Origin: Pseudomonadota bacterium
GTDB lineage: Bacteria; Pseudomonadota; Alphaproteobacteria; Rhizobiales; Rhizobiaceae
Assembly: GCA_023433855.1 (NCBI GenBank)
Contig: JAEYTV010000528.1
Coordinates: 1 to 8,657 of the forward strand
Reading direction: 5' to 3'
Length of the DNA stretch: 8,657 bases
Of this stretch, positions 1-6,165 are shown piece after piece. Below the pieces are notes generated by a model. That model saw only the letters and a program-made list of their open reading frames with translations. It made no database searches and was not told the DNA's origin. A program made the position numbers and the translations under genes. The stretch's first letter is position 1. Each line of letters opens with the position of its first letter.

Positions 1-245
1 GGCCACAACATGCCATTTTCAGCCCTTGGCGGAGGCCGATAAACGCCGAAGAAACGCCGAAATAATCCGTTTTTGAATGTTATGTATCCACGTTTTGGTT
101 ACTTGCGCACATTAATTGCCAGATTAAGTGCATACCCTTGTCCATATTTCAGGCAAGACGTTCCCCCGATAGGTAGCATCGGGACGAACGATGCCGGCAC
201 GAGTTCGTGGCCCGCGATTGTCGGAGCAGGCAACTACGAACGTCC
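1..245. other. Non-coding stretch left of the pseudogene; no gene recognised
   Basis: I see no reading frame with family resemblance here on either strand. The stretch holds a short tandem direct repeat (41-61), an AT-rich block around 60-150, and a 6 bp inverted repeat CCCGAT/ATCGGG (165-170 and 178-183, 7 nt loop) without a following T-run. It may include the eroded 3' end of the nucleoside hydrolase pseudogene that lies just to its right on the minus strand, but similarity is not detectable by eye. No rho-independent terminator for the minus-strand operon was found. Confidence 0.5.
41..61. repeat. Tandem 10-bp direct repeat
   Basis: The 10-mer aaacgccgaa occurs at 41-50 and again at 52-61, a period of 11 bp. 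There are only two copies, so it could be replication slippage or a pair of binding sites on one helix face. No function is assigned. Confidence 0.5.
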
Positions 246-716
246 TCAGAAAGAGCCCGCTTCATCATCCGGAAAAGCCGCTGCCCGGCGCGGCATGGCC
301 GAAATCTTCGGAATTTCGCCCGGAACGTCTGCATTGGGCAGATCTCGTTGCGCTGATCCGCCTCCAAGAGGCTGGAGCGCATCGTCAGTGTCCAGGTGGA
401 CAGGGGTGATATTGAGCCCCGCCTCGAAGACGATCGAGGCAGCTCCTGGATCGGCGAAGAGTCTACTCGGCGCAAGGCGTGGTGTTGGCCGCCAAATTGC
501 CGGTTCCACCCATGATCCAGAGATGGCGTACGAGTTGGGGAATGTGCCGCGTCGTCATCACCGCGAGCGCAACTCTTGGTCAACGGTGCCGGCGAGGATG
601 GCGATCTCGCGGTCAGCCGCCATCACCTTCTCGATGACGGCGGCACGGGGCGTCTTCATGGCCAAAGCCTGGAGTAAGTGCGTCCCGGCGCTATCGGTGC
701 CAAGGATCAACCGCAT
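246..716 (-). pseudogene. Nucleoside hydrolase (inosine-uridine preferring family) pseudogene
   Basis: Three minus-strand pieces in three frames together resemble an IunH-type ribonucleoside hydrolase, an enzyme that splits the N-glycosidic bond of nucleosides. Piece 1 (716-558) starts with ATG overlapping the cupin stop (TGATG). It reads MRLILGTDSAG and then ALAMKTPRAAV, like the family N-terminus with its Asp-rich Ca-binding motif, but the DTDxGxDD core is degraded to GTDSAGTH, and it stops at TGA 560-558. Piece 2 (558-463) carries RHIPQLV, then WIMGGTGN and NTTPCAE, the family's conserved IMGG...GN.TP.AE block, and ends at TAG 465-463. Piece 3 (461-246) resumes with LFADPGAASIVFEAGLNIT, the block that directly follows in intact proteins. 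After about position 375 similarity fades. Intact members run about 310 residues, so roughly half the gene is missing, including much between pieces 1 and 2. Its position shows it was once the last gene of the operon. Confidence 0.75.
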
Positions 717-1648
717 CAGTAGAACTCAAAGCCCATGGTGCGTGCATGATAGTAGAAGCCGCCATCCTGGACGATGAGGAATTCGGCGCGCGTATTGCCG
801 TCATTGTGATGGCTGTGCTTGGCGGCAGGCGGCGTGATCAGGGTCGCCCAGGGAGACCAGTCGCATTTCTGGTCGGCAACCATGGAATAGGCCGGATCGC
901 CGGCGACAACGAGCGTGATCGCAGCTGAATTGTGCTTGTGCGGCGGCTGCTCACTCTTCGGCTTCAGCGTGTTGAGCGAAAGCGTCATGGTCGGCGTGAT
1001 GTTGCGCGCGGCTTGCGACTTTTCCGCCGAGAAGATCAGCGCATGACCGGAGGTCGATGCATTGGCGTTCGAACCGTAGACCACATCGAGCTGATACACG
1101 ATCTCGTCGGCCGGGTAATGGACGAACTGGACGGCAGCATCCTTTCCGGTGACAGGAGAAGAGCTGTCAAACTTCAGCTGCGGATCGTTGCCAACCGCCC
1201 AGAAGACGCTGTCTTCGTGCGCGGTGATCTGCGACTCGACACCGCCCGGCAGCAGGAAGACATCGGCCTTGCCGAGCGAAGCATTTTCCTCACCGATAAC
1301 GAGCTTGGCTTTACCCTTGATGACATACCAGATCGAAGCCGTGTTGATCAGCGTCGTGTCGAGCGTCTCACCGGCCTTGACCACCGCATAACGCGCCAGC
1401 ATCAACGGCGTCGTTGCGGCAAAACCGCACTGCATCTTGTCGGACTGGTCGCAGATGATGAAGCCAGTCTTCTCCATCTTCATCGCCTGGGCCGGTTCGT
1501 CGCGGAAGATGTGGCCAGGAACAGGAGGAAGCTTGATGTTGAATGCATTGCCGGAATTGAAGTAACGGCTGCGCGCCTCCGCGGCATTGGCGGGGTTACG
1601 CGGCAGTTGAACCGGCATTTCGGCCATATCGTTGGCTGTGCTCATCAT
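716..1648 (-). CDS. Bicupin protein, gentisate 1,2-dioxygenase-like
   Basis: A 310-residue protein with two cupin barrels, at about residues 85-155 and 220-297. The C-terminal barrel keeps the metal signature: PHKHN with H237 and H239, then KHSHHND near 277-283 supplying the late histidine. The surrounding ITLVVAG and WATLITPP fit the gentisate/1-hydroxy-2-naphthoate dioxygenase type of non-heme iron ring-cleavage enzymes. The N-terminal barrel (SIWYVIKGKAKLVIG) has no HxH, whereas classical gentisate dioxygenases bind iron through their N-terminal barrel. I chose the ATG at 1648 because AGGGAG lies about 5 nt upstream and ATGATGA overlaps the stop of the preceding gene; an ATG at 1645 is equally in frame. 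A cytoplasmic dioxygenase is the best guess, but an isomerase, sugar-binding or regulatory cupin is possible. It is the last intact gene of the operon. Confidence 0.75.
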   Translation of the reverse strand: MMSTANDMAEMPVQLPRNPANAAEARSRYFNSGNAFNIKLPPVPGHIFRDEPAQAMKMEKTGFIICDQSDKMQCGFAATTPLMLARYAVVKAGETLDTTLINTASIWYVIKGKAKLVIGEENASLGKADVFLLPGGVESQITAHEDSVFWAVGNDPQLKFDSSSPVTGKDAAVQFVHYPADEIVYQLDVVYGSNANASTSGHALIFSAEKSQAARNITPTMTLSLNTLKPKSEQPPHKHNSAAITLVVAGDPAYSMVADQKCDWSPWATLITPPAAKHSHHNDGNTRAEFLIVQDGGFYYHARTMGFEFY

Positions 1649-2898
1649 GCATCTCCCTGGTTGAACGAAAGACCCGCCTCTTGAAGCAGCAGGTCGAGAA
1701 GAACGGCGGCACCCGCCGCCACATGAGCAGGTTCGGCCCATTCCTCCGGATGGTGGCTGATGCCCCCCCGGCAGGGAATGAAGATCATGGCGCTGCGCGT
1801 TAAGAACGCCATCTGGCGCGCATCATGACCGGCAGCCGAAAGAACATCGAGCCAGGAATAGCCGTGGCGCGCAGCAGAGGCGCGGATCTGCGCCTTCAAG
1901 CCATCGTCGAACCAGTTCGACGGCGCATCGACCAGACGGCGAACATGGACCTCGCAAGAGCCCGCTTCGGCAAGCGCGACCTCTTCGAGCTTTACGCTAT
2001 ACGCATTGAGGACATCATTGTCGGGATGCCGCAGGTCGATACGGAACGTCACCTTGGCCGGAACAACCGAAGGTGCATTCGGCTCGACCACAACGCGCCC
2101 GATGGTGAATTTGACGACATCGTCATCCGCTACCGCCTCGTACATGGCGCTTGCCATGCGGGCGAAGGCGAGCACCGCGTCCCGGCGGCGCGCCATCGGC
2201 TCGGTGCCGGCATGGGCCTCGCGGCCGACAATGGTGATTTCGTAAGTCTTCTTGCCCTGGATCCCGGTGACGACGCCGATAACCGCCCCTTGCCTCTCCA
2301 GCACGTCCGCCTGCTCGATATGCGGCTCGATATAGGCGTGGATCGGGAAACCGAGCGGCTGGCGCGTCAAGTCCGGAAACGCGACATGCAAGACTTCAAG
2401 CGCCTCGCCGACGCTGATGCCACCGGCGTCGCGGACGGCCATGACCTCGTCAAGCGGGCGCAAGCCGGCAAACAGTTCGGAGCCCATCATGCCCGGGGCG
2501 AAGCGGCTTCCCTCTTCGTTCATCCAGCCAACGACGACGATCGATCGCTCCGGCCTCAGGCCGGCTTCAATGATAGCAGCAACGGCCTCCAGCGCTGCAA
2601 GCGTTCCAAAGGCGCCGTCAAAGAGACCGCCGGTCGGCTGGCTGTCGATGTGACTGCCTGCAACAACCGGCGCAAGGTGAGGACGTGCACCCTTGAGGGT
2701 CAGGAAAAGATTGCCGGCGGCATCGGTGGAAGGCTCGAGGCCGGAATCGGCGCCCCAGGCGATGATGCGCCGCCAAGCCAGGATTTCCTCCGCCGACAAC
2801 GCTTGGCGGTTGACGCCGCCGCCAGCGAGCGCGCCGTCCTCGCCGAGCGCCATCAGGCGCGACCAGAGCCTCTCGGAAGAAATTACCGGCCGGGCCAT
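1645..2898 (-). CDS. M20 Zn-dependent amidohydrolase (allantoate amidohydrolase / N-carbamoyl-L-amino-acid hydrolase family)
   Basis: 417 residues, the usual length for the hydantoinase/carbamoylase branch of peptidase family M20, which hydrolyses N-carbamoyl or ureido amide bonds and releases ammonia and CO2 or an amine. The dinuclear metal site is complete: H83 (GSHIDS), D94 (LFDGAFG), the E128-E129 pair (NEEGSRF; catalytic base and ligand), H193 (EPHIEQ) and H382 (GISHHPEE). The lid/dimerisation domain spans about 212-330, with GREAHAGTEPM typical of the family. The start ATG has CGGAG 8 nt upstream, inside the end of the preceding gene, from which it is separated by 5 bp; its TGA overlaps the next start. 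Substrate is not readable from sequence: allantoate, N-carbamoyl-beta-alanine, N-carbamoyl amino acids and other amides are all possible. Family assignment is firm. Confidence 0.9.
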   Translation of the reverse strand: MARPVISSERLWSRLMALGEDGALAGGGVNRQALSAEEILAWRRIIAWGADSGLEPSTDAAGNLFLTLKGARPHLAPVVAGSHIDSQPTGGLFDGAFGTLAALEAVAAIIEAGLRPERSIVVVGWMNEEGSRFAPGMMGSELFAGLRPLDEVMAVRDAGGISVGEALEVLHVAFPDLTRQPLGFPIHAYIEPHIEQADVLERQGAVIGVVTGIQGKKTYEITIVGREAHAGTEPMARRRDAVLAFARMASAMYEAVADDDVVKFTIGRVVVEPNAPSVVPAKVTFRIDLRHPDNDVLNAYSVKLEEVALAEAGSCEVHVRRLVDAPSNWFDDGLKAQIRASAARHGYSWLDVLSAAGHDARQMAFLTRSAMIFIPCRGGISHHPEEWAEPAHVAAGAAVLLDLLLQEAGLSFNQGDA

Positions 2899-2903
2899 TA
2901 TGC

Positions 2904-3782
2904 TTACTCCGTCCGCATGACCTGACCGGGATCTGCGCGCGGATCACGCACTTTCCACGCCCCCTGCTCCACCTGGGCGATGAAGTCGGAGACCAGCGAA
3001 TTGAACAGCGCCGGCTCTTCGAGGTTCAGCGTGTGGCCGGTCTTGGGCAAGATCGCGAGACCCGCAGCGGGGATCATCTTCTTCAGATAGATCGACGGTT
3101 GCAGGCAGTGATCGTCCTCGTCGCCGGTCATCACCAAGGTCGGCACCGTCAGCGCCCTCAGCTGCTCCTCAAGGTCCCAGAAGGACGGCCGGCGGCACTG
3201 TACGCCACGCATGGTATTGGCCGCGCCAACCGCCGAATGATGTGACAACCGCTCCGCAAAGGCTGCCCAGCCACGCGGGTCCTTGTTCTGGAACTGCACC
3301 CGGCTGGCGCCGAGCGAATAGATCTTGGAGAAGCCTGCCGGATCCTTCTCGAAATTCTCCGCGACCTTCAGAGAGGTGTTGCGGAAATAGTCGGCGGTTT
3401 CCCGTTCCGTGCCATAGCCGGCCCCGGCAACGGTCAGAGAAAGAGCGCGCTCGGGCGTGCGCAGACCCACATGCAGGGTCGCGAAACCACCCATGGAAAG
3501 GCCGACGATGTGAGCCTTCTCGATGCCCAGCGCGTCGAGCACGGCAACCGCATCGTCAGCCGCGATCGCCTGCGAGTACATTTCAATATCGGCAGGGATA
3601 TCGGACGGAGCATAGCCGCGTGCCGCATAGGTGATGCAACGATGGCGACGGGCAAAGAAGCTCATCTGCGGTTCCCAGGCGTCGTAGTTTCCACCGAACT
3701 CGTGGATGAACAGGATCGGCGTGCCGTCCTCTCCAGCCGTTTCGAAGTAGAGCTTCGTTCCATCCTTGGCGGTCGCGTACAT
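2904..3782 (-). CDS. Alpha/beta-fold hydrolase
   Basis: 292 residues with a full alpha/beta hydrolase core: an oxyanion-region motif HEFGG (27-31, in place of the usual HGxG), the nucleophile elbow GLSMGG with S96, the acid in VMTGDEDDH (D221 or D223/D224), and the catalytic histidine H250 in KTGHTLNLEEP. Overall style is like 3-oxoadipate enol-lactonase and related C-C, enol-lactone or amide hydrolases of aromatic and N-heterocycle breakdown. No signal peptide or membrane segment is visible, so it is probably cytoplasmic. The ATG is preceded by AAGAGG at 6 nt. It sits between the aminotransferase and the M20 amidohydrolase; next to a bicupin dioxygenase, a role in hydrolysing a ring-cleavage product is attractive but inferred. 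The true substrate could equally be an ester or lactone. Confidence 0.88.
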   Translation of the reverse strand: MYATAKDGTKLYFETAGEDGTPILFIHEFGGNYDAWEPQMSFFARRHRCITYAARGYAPSDIPADIEMYSQAIAADDAVAVLDALGIEKAHIVGLSMGGFATLHVGLRTPERALSLTVAGAGYGTERETADYFRNTSLKVAENFEKDPAGFSKIYSLGASRVQFQNKDPRGWAAFAERLSHHSAVGAANTMRGVQCRRPSFWDLEEQLRALTVPTLVMTGDEDDHCLQPSIYLKKMIPAAGLAILPKTGHTLNLEEPALFNSLVSDFIAQVEQGAWKVRDPRADPGQVMRTE

Positions 3783-3818
3783 GATGAGCCTCTTTTGCTT
3801 CGTCTGATCGGTTCGTTG

Positions 3819-3840
3819 CCGGCCCTTAGAAAAGGGCCGG
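3819..3840 (-). promoter_or_regulatory. Intercistronic hairpin over the aminotransferase stop codon
   Basis: A perfect 9-bp inverted repeat, ccggccctt (3819-3827) and aagggccgg (3832-3840), with a 4-nt loop. The TAA stop of the aminotransferase (3826-3828) lies inside it. On the transcribed minus strand no T-run follows, so it is not a standard intrinsic terminator. It fills half of the only sizeable gap in the operon, which suggests an mRNA-processing, stability or partial-attenuation element that lowers expression of the downstream genes (inference). Confidence 0.55.
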
Positions 3841-4962
3841 TACGTCGTTGAGGGTACGCGCCGTCTCGATGTAGCGCGGCAGGCCTTCGCAGAAACGCTC
3901 GGCCCATTGCGTCGGCACCGAGGTCGATACCTTGATGAATCGGTCGCCGAAGGCTGCGGTGTGGTAGCGGCCCTGACGGATCATCACGCCCTCGCGGCGG
4001 GCGGCCTCGACGATCGCTTCCGGCGAAACGCCTGTCGATGCCGTCTCAAGCACCAGGAAATTACCGTGCGACACCGGGATCGGCACGGAAAGGCCGGCAG
4101 CCTTGCCTGCCTCGACGATCACCGCCTTGTTGGCGCTGTCAACGTGACGCACGTCCTTCATCCATTCCGTCTTGACGGAAAGGCCGGCCATTGCCGCGCG
4201 CTGGGCCACGACCGACGCGCCGAGAACGGAGGTGGAAGCGGCACCGAATTCATCAACAAGCTTCGGTTCTGCGACGAGCGCGCCAATCCGCATGCCGGCA
4301 AGGCCAAGCCACTTGGAGAAGCTGAGTGAAACCACCGTGCCTTCGGGCGCGACCTGCAGGACCGGCGTATGGCCGTCGGCAAAATCGCGATAGGTGCAAT
4401 CGTGGATCATCAGCGCCCCGACCGAACGGGCGATTTCGGCGAACGCCTCGATCTCCTCGCGCTCATAGCGAATGCCGAGCGGATTGTTCGGGTCGACGAT
4501 GTAGATGATCGCGCAGCGTTCATCGACATTCGCGCGAAGCGCGTCCGGAGTCAGCTTGTAGTTCACGGAAGCATCGTAGATCGGGATCTGGATGACTTCG
4601 GCACCGGCCTGTTCGGCAAACATGCAGGGCCACTTCCAGGTCGGGTCCGTGGTGACCAGGGTGGTGCCCGGCTTGGTGCGCGCCTTGCAGATCATGGCGA
4701 GCGCATTCACGCCGCCCTCAGTGACCAAGGCTTCCGCGCCCGTTCCGGCAACGCCAAGATCGGCAACGATGGCGCTGCGCAGGGCTTCGAAACCCATCGG
4801 CGGCGCGTAGGCATTGAACTCGCCAGCTTCGACCGAGCGGATCATTGCTTGCGTGACCGCCGGATGGGCGGGCACATGGTTGGTGTTCTGTCCCATCCAC
4901 GCCAGATCCGGCGTCGAGAACAGATCGTCGAAATAGCGGTTGCGGGTGCGAGCGTCAGCCAT
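3826..4962 (-). CDS. Class I/II PLP-dependent aminotransferase
   Basis: 378 residues with the fold-type I aminotransferase order: YAPPMGFEALRSAI near the N-terminus; DPNNPLG (157-163), the counterpart of NPNNPTG with N160; D188 and Y191 in HDCTYRD, which contact the pyridine ring and phenolate; the PLP-Schiff-base lysine K217 in SFSKWLGLAGMRIG; and R225 for the phosphate. It should transfer an amino group between an amino acid and a 2-oxo acid, or a related PLP reaction. The arginine that normally grips the substrate alpha-carboxylate in the C-terminal domain (pattern IRVS/LRIS) appears to be lysine, K344 in FIKVSTS. The ATG lies 3 bp after the dehydrogenase stop and has only a weak Shine-Dalgarno sequence, so translational coupling is likely. 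No signal or transmembrane segment. Substrate unassigned. Confidence 0.88.
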   Translation of the reverse strand: MADARTRNRYFDDLFSTPDLAWMGQNTNHVPAHPAVTQAMIRSVEAGEFNAYAPPMGFEALRSAIVADLGVAGTGAEALVTEGGVNALAMICKARTKPGTTLVTTDPTWKWPCMFAEQAGAEVIQIPIYDASVNYKLTPDALRANVDERCAIIYIVDPNNPLGIRYEREEIEAFAEIARSVGALMIHDCTYRDFADGHTPVLQVAPEGTVVSLSFSKWLGLAGMRIGALVAEPKLVDEFGAASTSVLGASVVAQRAAMAGLSVKTEWMKDVRHVDSANKAVIVEAGKAAGLSVPIPVSHGNFLVLETASTGVSPEAIVEAARREGVMIRQGRYHTAAFGDRFIKVSTSVPTQWAERFCEGLPRYIETARTLNDVPALF

Positions 4963-4965
4963 GGA

Positions 4966-5742
4966 TCAGATCACCGAACCACGTGCCGCAATGCCGCCGT
5001 CGATGGTGACGATGGTACCGCTGATGTAACCGGCCTTCGGCGAAGCAAGGAAGGCGCAGAGGTCCGCCACTTCCTCGGCTGTCGCCGGACGCTTGCCCGG
5101 ATACTTGTCGTACAGCTCTTCCCAGCGGCTTTCGTCGCCGAGCATGTCGATTGCCTTGCGCTTCATGATCTTGAACATGCGCGGCGTGTCGACCGGACCC
5201 GGATTGACGCCGACCACGCGGATGCCTTCATCCATGCTGCGGCCGCCGAGCGCCTTGGTGAAGCTCATCAGCGAAGCGTTGCCGGTGGAGCCTGCGAAAT
5301 AGGCGGCATCCCAGTTCTCGCCGGAATTGCCGATGACGTTGATGATGACGCCACCCTTGCCCTTGCGGCGGTTCCAGAACTCGCGGGACAGCGAGATGTA
5401 GCCGAAGACCTTGAGATCGAAACCGCGGCGGATGGCTTCATCCGAAACGTCCTCGATCGAACCGGCAGGAATGTCGCCCGCATTGTTCATCAGGATATCG
5501 TAATCGCCGCAGGCCTTGTCGAGCGCGACCATTGCCCCCGGGACACCGAGATCGGCCTCATGCACGGTCACGTTGACCGGGTACTGGGCCAATTCCTTCT
5601 TCAGCTCCTCCATCGCCGCACCGTTGCGGGCCGCGAGATGAAGATGACATCCTTCGGCCGCCAGCACTTTCGCGATTGCATGACCGATGCCCTGTGAAGC
5701 TCCAGTGATCAGAGCCGTCTTTCCAGCAAGATTCAGTTCCAC
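4966..5742 (-). CDS. Short-chain dehydrogenase/reductase (SDR), atypical active site
   Basis: 258 residues from a GTG start, chosen because AAGGAG lies 6 nt upstream and the protein then begins at the Rossmann fold (ELNLAGKTALITG). An ATG further upstream at 5805 is in frame but would add 21 residues unlike the family. Cofactor motif TGASQGIG (13-20), NNAG (86-89), and NPGPVDT (180-186) are present; a C-terminal TIDGG ends the core. The usual YxxxK is YFAGS, so Y148 stays but the lysine position is S152; by alignment the catalytic serine position is G138. The sequence matches my memory of an SDR subgroup annotated as PRK06125 (GSxGNAxLMxFT), where this is normal. It would oxidise or reduce a hydroxyl/keto group with NAD(P), if active as such. 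It is the first gene of the minus-strand operon. Confidence 0.87.
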   Translation of the reverse strand: MELNLAGKTALITGASQGIGHAIAKVLAAEGCHLHLAARNGAAMEELKKELAQYPVNVTVHEADLGVPGAMVALDKACGDYDILMNNAGDIPAGSIEDVSDEAIRRGFDLKVFGYISLSREFWNRRKGKGGVIINVIGNSGENWDAAYFAGSTGNASLMSFTKALGGRSMDEGIRVVGVNPGPVDTPRMFKIMKRKAIDMLGDESRWEELYDKYPGKRPATAEEVADLCAFLASPKAGYISGTIVTIDGGIAARGSVI

Positions 5743-5755
5743 CTGCGTCTCCTTA

Positions 5756-5783
5756 TGAATACATAATTCAGTATCTTGGATAC
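5756..5783. promoter_or_regulatory. Two adjacent dyads, candidate operator of the minus-strand operon
   Basis: TGAAT-N5-ATTCA (5756-5770) is followed directly by GTATC-N3-GATAC (5771-5783). Together they occupy the 28 bp just upstream of the dehydrogenase Shine-Dalgarno sequence. Their position is right for a repressor site, and the GntR/FCD protein encoded nearby is the obvious candidate ligand (inference). Confidence 0.4.
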
Positions 5784-5804
5784 GCTGATTTTTGACTGTG
5801 TCCA
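5777..5804 (-). promoter_or_regulatory. Weak sigma-70-like promoter for the operon
   Basis: On the minus strand TGGACA (5804-5799) is separated by 16 nt from TATCCA (5782-5777). The -10 matches only three of six consensus bases, so this is tentative. If real, the GTATC-N3-GATAC dyad overlaps the -10 box, which would suit repression. Confidence 0.22.
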
Positions 5805-6020
5805 CTTACTTTTCAGCTTCCTTGTCATTTTTTTCTGGATGGAAGCCGAACTTGAGATGATTATTCTATCATCGCCTAAATGGAGAGCGGCCGCGACAGG
5901 CATCTGCTCCCTTTTTCGCCAACGACGCAAAGCTTCCCAGTATGGGACTTGCGTATGCATAAATGAGGTTAGAAGAATACGAAGCGGCGTTGGCGGCTCT
6001 GCCTGGCGGTGTACTTTTGG

Positions 6021-6045
6021 GGAACCAGGTACAGATAGGATGGTT
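6021..6045 (+). promoter_or_regulatory. EcfG/RpoE2-like promoter motif
   Basis: GGAAC (6021-6025) is followed after 18 nt by TT (6044-6045, in GGTT). This fits the GGAAC-N18-19-TT pattern known for the alphaproteobacterial general-stress sigma factor (RpoE2 in Sinorhizobium, EcfG elsewhere). Transcription would start near 6050-6056 and run into the transporter leader. A short motif like this can occur by chance; there is no expression evidence. Confidence 0.35.
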
Positions 6046-6076
6046 ATGACCAGACCGTCACAGAGGAGTGATCCCC

Positions 6077-6103
6077 ATGCCCCGTGCGGACGAACCTGCT
6101 TAG
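6077..6103 (+). CDS. Possible leader peptide of 8 residues
   Basis: An ATG at 6077 has AGGAG (6064-6068) at 8 nt and reads MPRADEPA before a TAG. It lies about 30 nt after the predicted EcfG-type promoter and 120 nt before the transporter start. The Shine-Dalgarno sequence is better than chance, but a peptide this short cannot be recognised by content. It may be a leader ORF or a coincidence. Confidence 0.2.
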   Translation: MPRADEPA

Positions 6104-6136
6104 ACCGCTACAAATGGGATCAACGTGCAGAACCGT

Positions 6137-6163
6137 ATCCTCTCCTCAACGACCAGGAGAGAT
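6137..6163 (+). promoter_or_regulatory. Hairpin sequestering a Shine-Dalgarno sequence
   Basis: CTCTCCT (6140-6146) and AGGAGAG (6155-6161) are perfectly complementary around an 8-nt loop. With one bulged C (at 6139 or 6140) the stem can be extended by two pairs on its outer side. The 3' arm is itself a strong Shine-Dalgarno sequence for the ATG at 6166. The mRNA leader could therefore hide or expose this ribosome site, as in RNA switches or thermometers (inference). I do not recognise a known riboswitch consensus. Confidence 0.45.
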
Positions 6164-6165
6164 TC

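Noticed and set aside
165..183. CCCGAT/ATCGGG inverted repeat as operon terminator
   Set aside because: Only 6 bp with no T-run on either strand.
73..777. Plus-strand open frame of 234 codons over the left end
   Set aside because: It overlaps the nucleoside hydrolase pseudogene and the cupin 3' end antisense, and its content matches no family.
932..1684. Plus-strand open frame of 250 codons opposite the bicupin gene
   Set aside because: Shadow of the bicupin; Arg-rich and motif-free.
1825..2925. Plus-strand open frame of 366 codons opposite the M20 gene
   Set aside because: It is antisense to an amidohydrolase with a complete metal site and shows no recognisable domain.
1645..3782. Allantoin (ureide) degradation operon
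   Set aside because: The M20 enzyme would fit, but the bicupin is gentisate-dioxygenase-like and the aminotransferase is class I/II, so I do not assign this pathway.
4085..4188. 14-bp direct repeat acggaaaggccggc at 4085-4098 and 4175-4188
   Set aside because: Both copies lie in the aminotransferase and encode the same AGLSV residues with the same codons; codon-level coincidence is the simpler explanation.
4369..5697. Plus-strand open frame of 442 codons opposite the aminotransferase and dehydrogenase
   Set aside because: It lies fully antisense to two well-recognised genes, has low-complexity Arg/Asp/His-rich content and no family motifs; long antisense frames are common in GC-rich DNA.
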